DNA from: RPQJ01 sp963823535
GTDB lineage: Bacteria; Pseudomonadota; Gammaproteobacteria; Steroidobacterales; Steroidobacteraceae
Length of the DNA stretch: 64,000 nucleotides
Direction: 5' to 3'
Assembly (NCBI GenBank): GCA_963823535.1
Contig: CAWGLZ010000001.1
Coordinates: 186,001 to 250,000 of the forward strand
Below the pieces are notes generated by a model, which was given only the letters and a program-made list of their open reading frames with translations, was not told the origin of the DNA and did no database searches. The position numbers and the translations under genes were made by a program. Of the stretch, positions 39,339-47,529 are shown one piece after another (the stretch's first letter is position 1; every line of letters starts with the position of its first letter).

Positions 39339-39571
39339 CATCCCTCCTGGACTTCACCGAACCGCAACCACTGGATGGCAGTCTTTCGCTCTGGTTCTTC
39401 AATGACCAGGGTATCTTTGGGACAAGGACGACGTCCGCCTTGCCTCCCCATGGCGCGTGGCTTCCCGCATTCAGGATTCTGGTACTGCAGGTTCCCGAGC
39501 CGGGTACGTTGGCGTTGCTCGGCCTCGGTCTCGCGGCGCTCGGCATGAGCAGGCGACGCAGGTCTATTTGA
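39338..39571 (+). pseudogene. 3' remnant of a PEP-CTERM-sorted protein gene
   Basis: Starting at the last base of tRNA-Met, an open frame of 77 codons without a start codon runs to TGA at 39569-39571. It ends in a textbook PEP-CTERM tail: VPEPGTLALLGLGLAALG, then a short basic end (SRRRR). The upstream part (LDGSLSLWFFNDQGIFG) resembles the beta-rich C-terminal regions of such secreted proteins. The frame is closed by a stop inside the tRNA at 39305, so the N-terminus and signal peptide are gone. PEP-CTERM proteins are processed by an exosortase; none is in this window. The junction at a tRNA 3' end suggests loss or insertion at an integration site. Confidence 0.75.
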
Positions 39572-39666
39572 CCTCGTTCGCATCTCCCGCACGCAGGTCG
39601 GCATCGGAGACCTGATCTGCGTGAGTTGAGACCTCTTGCAGAGGTGGCACCAACCCCGGAAGCCGG

Positions 39667-40554
39667 TCACTTGTGCCCGACGGGATCCTGCAGCACGCCC
39701 CGGTTCAGCGCCTCCTTGCCGCACCGCTCACACAGCAGGACTTCGGCGTTCGGCCCGAAGAACATGGGCCCACCGGTCTCGGCGCGGGATTTCCCAAGGA
39801 ATTCCGGGATGTCCTGCGCACGTTGCGGCACGACAAGCAGGTGCCTGCCACGTGACGGCAGTTCCTTGAGTCGCTGGTAACCGTTCTCGGCCGCCCAATG
39901 GGCGGGCACGTTCAACAGGCGCAGCGGGCCGGTCCGTGTCCTCACGGCGCATCTCGAGCAGGGTTCGCCCGGCCTGAAGACGAAGATGCTGCCATCGGCG
40001 GTCGGCACGTAGGCGCTGCCCACGAGTCGCTCGAGCAGGTGCCGCTCGAGTTCCGTGGTCGGTGCCTCGCGCAGCCCGGTGACGACGGTCGACTTGGTCA
40101 GTTCGTCCATGTCGAACTTCTCGTCACGAGGACGGAACTGGCTCTTCGCCAGTCCATCCGCCACCGTTTCGAGGACGCGCTCGATGTAGACGTCCTCTGC
40201 CTGGAGTTCCTCGCCGGACAGTGCCGCGGCCCGGGAGTGCAGTCCGGGTCGGCGCATCAGCCAGTAGGCAACCCACCAGAGAAGGGAGGCGGCCACGGCG
40301 GCGCCAAGGACGGCCAGCACGACGTGCAGCCACGGCAGGCTACGCCCCGCCACCAGCCGCAGGTATGCGAGCGTCCCCGCCGCGCCGACCAACGCGCCAA
40401 TGACGCCGCCGACGTAGGCGAACGTCCACATGCGCTCCAGCGCGTCGCGCAGGTTCCGATAGAACTCGTTGACGTGCCGCTCGACCGCCAGCGTGAGGCC
40501 CTGCTCACGCAGCCATCGTCGCCAGTAGGCCGGGCTGTCTTCCTGGTGCCGCAT
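39667..40554 (-). CDS. Membrane protein with two CxxC motifs, function unknown
   Basis: This 295-residue protein is unassigned. Residues about 45-68 and 76-100 are two hydrophobic segments (FAYVGGVIGALVGAAGTLAY; VVLAVLGAAVAASLLWWVAY). The remaining 190 residues are soluble and contain CSRC and, near the C-terminus, CERC, a likely zinc-ribbon pair. FVFRPGEPCSRC and FFGPNAEVLLCERCGKEA flank them. The N-terminus has a basic, Trp-rich helix (YWRRWLREQG). Codon use matches neighbours. It is divergent from the symporter gene and lies downstream of the PEP-CTERM remnant. Confidence 0.75.
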   Translation of the reverse strand: MRHQEDSPAYWRRWLREQGLTLAVERHVNEFYRNLRDALERMWTFAYVGGVIGALVGAAGTLAYLRLVAGRSLPWLHVVLAVLGAAVAASLLWWVAYWLMRRPGLHSRAAALSGEELQAEDVYIERVLETVADGLAKSQFRPRDEKFDMDELTKSTVVTGLREAPTTELERHLLERLVGSAYVPTADGSIFVFRPGEPCSRCAVRTRTGPLRLLNVPAHWAAENGYQRLKELPSRGRHLLVVPQRAQDIPEFLGKSRAETGGPMFFGPNAEVLLCERCGKEALNRGVLQDPVGHK

Positions 40555-40597
40555 CCGAACGCTCGACCGTCGAACCTTCGCCTGCCGTGCAGTGTAC

Positions 40598-40627
40598 TTG
40601 GCGCCGCGCGAATTGCACTGCTAGCAT
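40598..40627 (+). promoter_or_regulatory. Candidate promoter of the symporter gene
   Basis: TTGGCG (40598-40603), an 18-nt spacer and TAGCAT (40622-40627) each match consensus at four positions. The -10 ends only 5 nt before the ATG at 40633, and no Shine-Dalgarno sequence is present. A GCAGTG/CACTGC inverted repeat (about 40590-40620) overlaps the spacer and could be an operator. Confidence 0.35.
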
Positions 40628-40632
40628 CCCGT

Positions 40633-41946
40633 ATGGCTGACATCGATTCCCGACTCGCCAACCGCATCCTTCTCGGGCTGGTGCTGGGCGCCGTGGCCGG
40701 AGCCGTCGTCCTGGCGCTCGGCAAGTTCTTTCCCGGCATGCTTGCCGGTGCCCAGTGGCTTTCCGACGCGCTGCTCGACCCGCTCGGGCAGGTGTTCCTG
40801 CGCATGCTGTTCTTCGTGGTGATCCCGCTGGTGTTCGCCTCGCTCGCGAACGGCATTTTGCAGCTGGGCGAGCTGACGCACCTCGGGCCGCTCGCCGGGC
40901 GGACGTTCACGCTCTTCTTCGCGAACATGATCATCGGTGCGACGCTGGGGCTCGTGATGATGAACGTGCTGCAGCCGGGCAACAGGCTCGACGACGAGAC
41001 CTCGGCGCGGCTGGTCCAGGAATACAGCGGCCAGGCGCAGAAGCACGTCGAGACGAGCGCCGGGAGGCCGGCGATCACGCCGGCATCGGTCGTGGACATG
41101 TTCATGCCGCGCAACCTGTTCGGTGCCTTCGTCGGCAACCAGCGCAACATGCTCGGCGACGTGCTGCCGCTGATCCTGTTCGCGATCCTCGTCGGCGCTG
41201 CCGGCCTGAGCCTGCCCAAGGAGCGCCGGCACGGGCTGCAGCACGGGCTCGAGACCATCGCCGAGCTCATGACCGGCATCGTGCGGTTTGCCCTGCGCCT
41301 CGCGCCCTATGCGGTGCCCGCGATGATCTTCAGCGTCATCGTGAAGGTTGGCTTCGACATCATCGTCGCCCTCGGACTGTTCGTCGTCGGCTGTCTGTCT
41401 GTGCTGCTGCTGCACCTCTTCGGGACGATGTCCATCTGGCTCAAGTTCCTCGCCAAGCGGGACCCCGCGCAATTCTTTCGCGACATCCGCGACGTGCTGA
41501 TCACGGCCTTCTCCACCAGCTCGAGCAGTGCCACCCTGCCGGCCGGGCTGGCGGTCGCCCGCGATCGCCTTGCCATCTCGCCGGCGACGTCCGGATTCGT
41601 GCTGCCCCTCGGTGCGACGATGAACATGAGCGGGACCGCGCTCTACGAGGGTTGCGTGGTGCTCTTTGTCGCCCAGGTCTTCGGGGTGCAACTGGACCTC
41701 GCCCAGCAGGTGACGCTGGTCCTGCTGGCCGTCCTGAGCGCCATTGCGGTTGCGTCGATCCCCGGGGGATCGCTGCCGCTGATCGCCGGCCTCATGGTGG
41801 CATTCGGCATCCCGCCCGAGGGTATCGGGATCATCCTCGGCATCGATCGGATCCTCGACATGACGCGCACGATGACCAATGTCGGGGCCGACCTCGTGAC
41901 CGCGGCGATCGTTGACCGGCAGGCGCGTCCATCGCCCCCCGCCTGA
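40633..41946 (+). CDS. Dicarboxylate/amino acid:cation symporter (DAACS family)
   Basis: This 437-residue inner-membrane protein has the GltPh/DctA fold: about eight transmembrane segments and two hairpins. The serine-rich hairpin 1 is STSSSSATLPAGL. The TM7 motif is NMSGTALYEG, in place of NMDGT. Hairpin 2 is SIPGGSLPLIAGL, and TM8 is DRILDMTRTMTNVGADL with the substrate-contacting Asp and Asn. It should couple uptake of glutamate, aspartate or C4-dicarboxylates to sodium or protons. A cytoplasmic-side insertion at about 115-155 is typical of the family. The substrate cannot be fixed from sequence. No close operon partner is present. Confidence 0.92.
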   Translation: MADIDSRLANRILLGLVLGAVAGAVVLALGKFFPGMLAGAQWLSDALLDPLGQVFLRMLFFVVIPLVFASLANGILQLGELTHLGPLAGRTFTLFFANMIIGATLGLVMMNVLQPGNRLDDETSARLVQEYSGQAQKHVETSAGRPAITPASVVDMFMPRNLFGAFVGNQRNMLGDVLPLILFAILVGAAGLSLPKERRHGLQHGLETIAELMTGIVRFALRLAPYAVPAMIFSVIVKVGFDIIVALGLFVVGCLSVLLLHLFGTMSIWLKFLAKRDPAQFFRDIRDVLITAFSTSSSSATLPAGLAVARDRLAISPATSGFVLPLGATMNMSGTALYEGCVVLFVAQVFGVQLDLAQQVTLVLLAVLSAIAVASIPGGSLPLIAGLMVAFGIPPEGIGIILGIDRILDMTRTMTNVGADLVTAAIVDRQARPSPPA

Positions 41947-41978
41947 CGCCCGGACGGGACTGCGCGGCCCGCCAACGG

Positions 41979-41990
41979 CTTAGGTACAAG
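41979..41990 (+). repeat. Copy 1 of a shared upstream motif CTTAGGTACA
   Basis: CTTAGGTACAAG lies 89 nt upstream of the universal stress protein start. Ten bases are identical to a second copy at 51019-51028, upstream of the phosphoribosyltransferase gene. These are the only two copies I saw in intergenic DNA of this window. It may be a regulator site shared by both ends of the stress/salvage block. Confidence 0.4.
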
Positions 41991-42078
41991 CCGCGAGCCG
42001 GGGACACGCCGTATCCGCGCATTGCGATCTATCCTGTGGGGTAGCGCAGGACCCTGACGACCGGTCATGGAGGTGCAC

Positions 42079-42996
42079 ATGGACGCACTCCGCAACATCC
42101 TCGTCCTGATGGAACCCGGCAGCGACGCGCAGCCGGCGTTCGAGGCGGCGCTCATGCTGGCACGTCGCTTCGGTGCCGGGCTCGAGCTGCTGATGGTCGA
42201 CTACCAGGACCTGCACGCCGCCTACTTCTCGCCGGCGACCGCCACCCTGCAGGAGTTCCACGACTCCGTCATGGCGGCGCACCGACAGGTGCTCGAGCGG
42301 ATGTCGCAACGCGCCGACGCCCAGGGGGTGCGGACCCTGGGCGAGGCGCTCTGGGGTACGCCATTTCACGAGATCGTGCTCGCGCGGGTAGCGGCCACGC
42401 ATCCGGATCTCGTCGTCAAGCACAGCGTGCACCACAACCGCATCGAGCGCACGCTGTTCACCGGTTCGGACTGGCACCTGATCCGCGAATGCACCGCGCC
42501 GCTGTTGCTGGTGAAGGATCCGGGCCTGCTCGAGCGTCCGAAGATGATGGTGTGCGTCGATCCGCTGCACGCCCACGACAAGCCGGCGGCGCTCGACCAC
42601 CGGTTGCTCAGAACCGCGGAGATGCTGGCAGGCCCGCTCGGTGGCGAGGTCCATGCGCTGCACGTCTTCTCGGTCCCGGCGCCGGTGGCGGTCATCGGCG
42701 ACGCCTACATCGCCGCCGCGGCGTTGCCGCCGGCAGAGGCGACGGTCGAGACGGCCAGCGCGGCCTTCCGTGAACTGGCCACTGAACACGCGATCCCACC
42801 GGAGCGGACGCATCTCAAGGTCGGTGCGCCGGCGCGTGACATCCTCGCCGAGGCGCAGGCACTCGAGGCGGGACTCGTCATCATGGGCGCCGTGTCGCGC
42901 CGGCGGCTAGATCGCTGGTTCGTCGGCAATACCGCAGAGGCGGTGCTCGACCGTCTGGCCTGCAACGTCTGGGTCGAGAAGCTGTCGCAGGCCTGA
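42079..42996 (+). CDS. Tandem-domain universal stress protein (UspE-like)
   Basis: This 305-residue protein carries two Usp domains. The first (residues 1-145) begins LRNILVLMEPGSDAQPAFEA but lacks a clear GxxG(S/T) ATP loop. The second (about 155-305) contains KMMVCVDPLHAHDKPA and ends LVIMGAVSRRRLDRWFVGNT, close to the ATP-binding GxxGxxxxxxxxGS/T pattern. The ATG at 42079 is chosen because GGAGG lies 6 nt in front of it; an ATG at 42067 would place that motif inside the gene. Usp proteins accumulate in stasis and oxygen or energy limitation. It is convergent with the phosphotransferase/kinase gene 7 nt away. Confidence 0.88.
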   Translation: MDALRNILVLMEPGSDAQPAFEAALMLARRFGAGLELLMVDYQDLHAAYFSPATATLQEFHDSVMAAHRQVLERMSQRADAQGVRTLGEALWGTPFHEIVLARVAATHPDLVVKHSVHHNRIERTLFTGSDWHLIRECTAPLLLVKDPGLLERPKMMVCVDPLHAHDKPAALDHRLLRTAEMLAGPLGGEVHALHVFSVPAPVAVIGDAYIAAAALPPAEATVETASAAFRELATEHAIPPERTHLKVGAPARDILAEAQALEAGLVIMGAVSRRRLDRWFVGNTAEAVLDRLACNVWVEKLSQA

Positions 42997-43003
42997 GGCG
43001 GCT

Positions 43004-44593
43004 TCAGCCCTCGAGTCGTCTTCGCAGGGCCCCGGGGGCATCCTCCACGGCCGATGGCACGTTTGTGTCCACCTCGACGACGTGCGGCTGCTCGCGCGCG
43101 TCGAAGGGTTCCCAGAACGAAGGCTGTCGCTCGAGCACGTCGAGGCCCGCCTCCGAGGCGTCGTGGCGCCCGGCGCTTCGTTCCTCGACGCGATGCCGCA
43201 GCACCGTATCCGGGGCACGGCAGTGCAGGATCGCGGCAGCGGCCGATCGCTCTTGGGCCAGATCGAGGAACATCGCGCGTTCTCCGCGGCGCAGGAACGC
43301 GGCATCGACGACGATCGACTCGCCGGCCGCCAGCGCACCTGCTGCGCAGGCGAGCAGGCGCTCGTAGGTAAGGGCATTGAATGCCTGCGTGTAGATCCCG
43401 GCGTCCGGGGCCGAGCGCGAATCTTCCAGCGGCGCCAGTCCGGCCAGGCGCTTCCGCTCGACGTCCGAGCGCACGTGCAGCATGAGCAGGCGCGTACCCA
43501 GGACACGCGCCATCGAGGTCTTGCCGGAACCCGACAATCCGCAGGTGATGACGAGTGCCGGTCGGGCGGGTCGGCCGCGGCGCACGGCCCACGCGAGGTA
43601 GCGCCTGCATTCCTCAATGGCGTCGGCATGCTTCGGCGGCGCCGTCACCTGTCGTGCACGCAGCGCGGCGACCTTGGCCCTCACCAGCGCACGGTAGGCC
43701 TCGTAGTACGGCAGCAGCGGCAGCGCGGGGAACTCGCCGAGCGATTCGAGCCACGCCTGCAGGACGGCACGGCGCAGCTCCGGGTGCCGGCGCTCGGCGA
43801 GATCCATCGTCAGGAAGGCGACGTCGTTGACGACGTCGATGAAGCGCAGGGCCGGGTCAAACTCGATGCCGTCGAACGGTGTGAGCGTGCCGGCCCAGCG
43901 GACGACGTTGCCGCAATGCAGGTCGCCGTGGCACTCACGGATCCAGCCCGTCGCCCGCCGTTCCTCCATGAATCCCGACAGGGACCGGCAGTGGCCGGTC
44001 AGTTGCCGCTCAAGGCGGTCGATCTCGCTGCGCCACGGCGCGGATTCCGCGAGTCGGCGCAGTTCCGCGAAATTGTCGAGCGTGACGCGATGGACCGTAA
44101 CGGAACTGCCATAAGCCGAATCCGCAGGGGGCGCGGCTGCAGTCGCGTGGAATCGCGCGATGGCCCTGCCGAGTGCGGCCATGTCATCGATCCCGACGCT
44201 GCCCGCCGCGAGCAGTGCGACGAGTTCGTCGCCGGTCGCGAACTGCCGCATCCGCACGGCGTGCTCGATTGCGGTCCCTGCGCCGTCCACCTCGGGGGAA
44301 TCGACAGTTCCCGTGATCGGTGACACGCCGAGATACAGGTCTGGCGCATACCGGCGGTTCAGGCGCAGTTCTTCCTCGCAGAACTGTCGCCTGCGTTGCG
44401 CACTCGAGTAATCGAGAAAGCTCAGTCGCAGGGGTTTCTTGATCTTGTAGGCGATCTCGCCGGTCAGCAGGACCCACGAAATGTGCGTCTCCGCCACACG
44501 GATCGGCGCGTGCACGGGATGACGGTAGGCGCGGGCGTCGAGCAGGCCCGCAACGAGCGGTGGGAGGCCCGCGGGGACGTCCACGGGCGTCAT
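43004..44593 (-). CDS. Aminoglycoside phosphotransferase-like domain fused to a P-loop kinase domain
   Basis: This 529-residue protein has two parts. Residues 30-330 form an APH/choline-kinase-like fold with the catalytic loop HGDLHCGN (222-229) and metal-binding DGIEFDPALRFIDVVNDVAF. Residues 345-529 form an AAA/gluconate-kinase-like P-loop domain with GLSGSGKTS (352-360) and SDVERKRLAG. Proteins of this architecture are common in proteobacterial stress clusters, but no substrate is established; the name does not imply drug resistance. The ATG overlaps the pncB stop by 4 nt, so it is translationally coupled to NAD salvage. A shorter relative lacking the P-loop domain is encoded at 49960-50988. 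Confidence 0.85.
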   Translation of the reverse strand: MTPVDVPAGLPPLVAGLLDARAYRHPVHAPIRVAETHISWVLLTGEIAYKIKKPLRLSFLDYSSAQRRRQFCEEELRLNRRYAPDLYLGVSPITGTVDSPEVDGAGTAIEHAVRMRQFATGDELVALLAAGSVGIDDMAALGRAIARFHATAAAPPADSAYGSSVTVHRVTLDNFAELRRLAESAPWRSEIDRLERQLTGHCRSLSGFMEERRATGWIRECHGDLHCGNVVRWAGTLTPFDGIEFDPALRFIDVVNDVAFLTMDLAERRHPELRRAVLQAWLESLGEFPALPLLPYYEAYRALVRAKVAALRARQVTAPPKHADAIEECRRYLAWAVRRGRPARPALVITCGLSGSGKTSMARVLGTRLLMLHVRSDVERKRLAGLAPLEDSRSAPDAGIYTQAFNALTYERLLACAAGALAAGESIVVDAAFLRRGERAMFLDLAQERSAAAAILHCRAPDTVLRHRVEERSAGRHDASEAGLDVLERQPSFWEPFDAREQPHVVEVDTNVPSAVEDAPGALRRRLEG

Positions 44594-45909
44594 GGGAACT
44601 CGAGATCGACGCGGTCCGCCAGCGCCCGCAGCGCGGGGGAGAGGCGTGCCTCGATCGGCGCCGGATCCACGATGCGGCGGCAGACCTCCGGAAGGGAGGC
44701 AATCTCCTGCCGCGCCATCTCCCGGGACGACTCGAGCAGTGGTGCCGGCAATCGCCGGCCACCGCGCATGACCGGCTGCAGCAGCGGTCGTCCGGGGAGC
44801 GACTCATCCGCAAGTGCGACCGTGTCGCGCAGGACAAGACCGTCCTCGCCGTACTCCCGGAACACCTGCTTGCGTCCGGGCCACGTGGCCTTGCCCGACG
44901 AGCGCTTTCGGCGTGGCTGGCCGGCGTATTCCTGCAGCTTGTAGACGCAGTCGAGATAGGGCGCGTCGACCGAAACGTCGAGGCGCGTGCCGACGCCAAA
45001 TGCGTCGATGGGCGCGCCCTGGCGAACGAACCGTTCGATCTCGAATTCGTCGAGATTTCCGCTGGCGAGGATGTGGACCTTGCCGCAACCGCCCGCGTCG
45101 AGGATGGCGCGGACCTGGGCGGCGAGCGCGCCGAGGTCACCGCTGTCGAGACGGACCGCTTCGACCGCAAGGCCCTCGCGGCACAGTTCCACGACCTTGT
45201 GTGCGGCGCGGATCGTGTCGTAGGTATCGATGAGCAGCGTCACCCCGCGCGGGTGGACGCGCGCGAAGTTCCTGAAGGCAGACGTCTCGTCGTCATGTGC
45301 CTCGATGAACGAGTGGGCCATCGTTCCGGTGATCGGAATCCCGAAGAGCCGGCCGGCCTCGACGGTGGCTGTCAGGTCGAAGCCGCCGAGATAGCAGGCG
45401 CGTGCCGCGAGCAGGGCGGCCTCGGCGCCGTGCGCACGTCGCATACCGAAGTCGGCAAGGCCGCGGTTGCCGGCCGCGAGGCGGCAACGCGCGGCCTTGG
45501 TCGCGATCATGCTCTGGAAATTGAGCAGGTTGATGAGCCGGCTCTCCGCCAGCTGCGCTTCCGGCAGCGCCGCGGTGACCCGCAGGACCGGCTCGTCCGC
45601 AAAGAACACCGTCCCTTCGGGCATCGCGTCCACGTCGCCGGCGAAGCGCAGCCCGGCGAGCCGGTGCAGCGCGTCGGGCCGGAAGCGACCGGTTTCCGCC
45701 AGCCACTGCAGCTGCGCGGCATCGAATCGCACCGACTCCAGATAGTCGAGCGCCTGCTCCAGCCCGGCGGCGACGACGAAGCCGCGCTGCGACGGCAGTC
45801 GCCGCACGAAGAACTCGAACACGGCTTCCTGCTCCATGCCGAGCGCCTGGTACGCCGTGACCATGGTGAGCTGGTAGAGATCGGTGAGCAGCACCGAAGC
45901 CCCGGGCAC
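44590..45909 (-). CDS. pncB: Nicotinate phosphoribosyltransferase
   Basis: PncB (439 aa from GTG 45909) makes nicotinate mononucleotide from nicotinate and PRPP, the Preiss-Handler step of NAD salvage. The N-terminus LLTDLYQLTMVTAYQALGME, FEFFVRRLPSQRGF, the catalytic-histidine region GTMAHSFIEAHDDE, VRLDSGDLGALAAQVR and the phosphate-binding FGVGTRLDVS are diagnostic. It matches the shorter bacterial form that lacks a long C-terminal extension. It lies 15 nt after the frameshifted nicotinamidase gene and is coupled to the kinase-fusion gene. Its substrate PRPP could come from the second Prs-like enzyme nearby. Confidence 0.93.
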   Translation of the reverse strand: MPGASVLLTDLYQLTMVTAYQALGMEQEAVFEFFVRRLPSQRGFVVAAGLEQALDYLESVRFDAAQLQWLAETGRFRPDALHRLAGLRFAGDVDAMPEGTVFFADEPVLRVTAALPEAQLAESRLINLLNFQSMIATKAARCRLAAGNRGLADFGMRRAHGAEAALLAARACYLGGFDLTATVEAGRLFGIPITGTMAHSFIEAHDDETSAFRNFARVHPRGVTLLIDTYDTIRAAHKVVELCREGLAVEAVRLDSGDLGALAAQVRAILDAGGCGKVHILASGNLDEFEIERFVRQGAPIDAFGVGTRLDVSVDAPYLDCVYKLQEYAGQPRRKRSSGKATWPGRKQVFREYGEDGLVLRDTVALADESLPGRPLLQPVMRGGRRLPAPLLESSREMARQEIASLPEVCRRIVDPAPIEARLSPALRALADRVDLEFP

Positions 45910-45924
45910 GCCCGGTCCGTGGAG

Positions 45925-46542
45925 TCACGGGGCAGATTCCATGGCAGCGACCACCGCGTCGGTCGACGACATCTCGCAACCGGCTGCCGCGAGTTCTGCG
46001 AGGGCCCGATCCGCATCGCCCGGGGTTGCGTCGACCGCCGCAGACGGCATCGAGCAGTACCACGACATCGAGGCCGGCCGCGCGTGCGTCCAGGCCGGTG
46101 GCGCGGACGCAGTAGTCGGTGGCGAGCCCGCCGATCACAAGGCGCGTGACGCCGGCCTCGCGCAAGGCGTCAAGGAGCGGCGTGCCGTCCAGGGCGGAGT
46201 ACGCGTCGCGGTCGACACGTCGTCGCCTTCGAGATCACCGTGTCGCGCGGCGAGACGCTCAGCTCGGACGACGAAGGCCGCACCGGGCGTGCCAGCCACG
46301 CAATGCACGGGCCATGGTCCGCCCTGTGCACTGAACGAGCAATGGCCGGGAGGGTGCCAGTCCCGACTGAGGAACACGGGCAGGTCGCGGGAGCGCCACG
46401 CGTGCAGCAGCCGATTGAGCGGAGGAATCACCCGGTCGCCCTTCTCGATGCCGAGCGCTCCGCCGGGCAGGAAATCGACCTGCAGATCGACGACCAGCAG
46501 CGCGTCGCCGGGTCCTGGTGCCCTCACGACTTTCTCACCCAT
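45925..46542 (-). pseudogene. pncA: Nicotinamidase gene with two frameshifts
   Basis: Three consecutive reading frames rebuild a normal nicotinamidase of about 205 residues, which deamidates nicotinamide to nicotinate. Frame one (ATG 46542) has ALLVVDLQVDFLPGGAL with the catalytic Asp and the metal ligands in SRDWHPPGHCSF. Frame two has VDRDAYSALDGTPLLDALRE and VIGGLATDYCVRATGLDA with the catalytic Cys. Frame three has PGDADRALAELAAAGCEMSS and ends at TGA 45925-45927. The first shift lies near 46211-46222, where a GT appears duplicated. The second lies near 46028-46042 in a GGCGG context. No slippery heptamer is visible. All catalytic residues survive, so an assembly error is quite possible. 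Confidence 0.8.
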
Positions 46543-46698
46543 GACGCCCGATTCGGACCTCGCCCCGGGCCTCGCCACCAGTGTACGCTTGCCTGACGCG
46601 CGGTGAGGCCCTGCGGGCAATACTTATTCTCGACAGGCGGCACCGTTCGACAATGAACCATCCCCTTCGGGGAAAGACAAAGCGGAGGAAGCAGAACC

Positions 46699-47052
46699 GT
46701 GACCATCCCCGTACAGATCACCTTCCGCCACATGGAATCCTCTCCTGCGGTCGAGACCCGCGTCCGTGAGCTCACGGACCACCTTGGGGTCTTCAGCGAC
46801 CGCATCCTCGGTTGCCGCGTCGTCGTGGATTCGCCGCACCGTCATCACCACCAGGGCAAGGTCTTCAACGTCAAGGTCCAGCTCGCGCTGCCGGGCGAGG
46901 ACGTGGTCGTGGACATGGAGCGTCCGGACCGCGACGGCCACGAAGACGTCTACGTCGTGCTGCGCGACGCCTTCGACGCCGCGGAGCGGCAGCTCAAGCA
47001 ACGCATGGCGGCCCTGCGCGGCGACGAGAAACGACGCGAGAAGCTCTCATGA
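46699..47052 (+). CDS. HPF/RaiA-family ribosome hibernation factor
   Basis: This 117-residue protein (GTG 46699, GGAGG 10 nt upstream) matches the short sigma-54 modulation/HPF family. Its N-terminus IPVQITFRHMESSPAVETRV, the VVVDSPHRHHHQGKVFNVKV strand pair and the C-terminal YVVLRDAFDAAERQLKQRM helix fit the beta-alpha-beta-beta-beta-alpha fold that sits in the decoding channel of idle ribosomes. It lacks the long C-terminal dimerisation domain. It starts a plus-strand run with archease, rtcB and a prs paralogue (gaps of 45, 15 and 4 nt), so it is likely co-expressed with RNA repair. Confidence 0.88.
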   Translation: MTIPVQITFRHMESSPAVETRVRELTDHLGVFSDRILGCRVVVDSPHRHHHQGKVFNVKVQLALPGEDVVVDMERPDRDGHEDVYVVLRDAFDAAERQLKQRMAALRGDEKRREKLS

Positions 47053-47097
47053 CTGATCGCCGGGCCCGCGCGGCGGGCCCGGCATGCCGGTACCCGG

Positions 47098-47514
47098 ATG
47101 GCTGACTGGCAGCACTTCCCCCATGGCGCCGACATCGGCATCCGCGGACGTGGCGAGACGCTGGCGGAGGCATTCGTGCAGGCCGCGGTTGCGCTCACGG
47201 CCGTCGTCACCGATCCCGCGCAGGTACGGTCCTTGTCGGTCGTCGACGTGCAATGCAGTGCGCCCGACCGGGAGTTGCTGTTCTACGAATGGCTCAACGC
47301 GATCGTCTACCTCATGGCCACGAAGCGCATGCTCTTCTCGACGTTCGACGTACGGATCGACGGCGACCGACTGGAGGCCGAGGCCGGTGGGGAGGCCGTG
47401 GACGTCGGGCGGCACGCACCCGCCGTCGAGGTGAAGGGGGCCACCATGACCGAGCTGGCCGTGCGCCGGGAAGCGGATGGAGCGTGGCTGGCGCAGTGCG
47501 TGCTCGACGTGTGA
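47098..47514 (+). CDS. Archease (RtcB cofactor)
   Basis: This 138-residue protein has the archease signature. The N-terminus HFPHGADIGIRGRGETLAEA with conserved His/Asp metal residues is followed by LFYEWLNAIVYLMATKRMLF, AVEVKGATMTEL and the C-terminal LAQCVLDV with the terminal acidic residue that binds calcium. Archease speeds guanylylation and turnover of RtcB. It is encoded 15 nt upstream of rtcB, the classic bacterial and archaeal pairing. Confidence 0.92.
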   Translation: MADWQHFPHGADIGIRGRGETLAEAFVQAAVALTAVVTDPAQVRSLSVVDVQCSAPDRELLFYEWLNAIVYLMATKRMLFSTFDVRIDGDRLEAEAGGEAVDVGRHAPAVEVKGATMTELAVRREADGAWLAQCVLDV

Positions 47515-47529
47515 TCCGGAGGTGAAGGA

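Noticed and set aside
39571..39667. Imperfect inverted repeat (GCACGCAGGTC ... GACCTG..TGCGTG) between the PEP-CTERM remnant and the membrane protein gene as a terminator
   Set aside because: The arms match only with a 4-nt bulge and no T-tract follows on either strand.
43004..44593. Reading the APH-like genes as antibiotic resistance determinants
   Set aside because: The fold is shared with many small-molecule kinases. Context (NAD salvage, RNA repair) and the P-loop fusion argue against aminoglycoside substrates, and no mobile element is near.
46211..46222. Programmed frameshifting as the explanation for the nicotinamidase breaks
   Set aside because: No slippery heptamer or downstream pseudoknot was seen, two shifts would be needed, and nicotinamidases are not known to be made this way.
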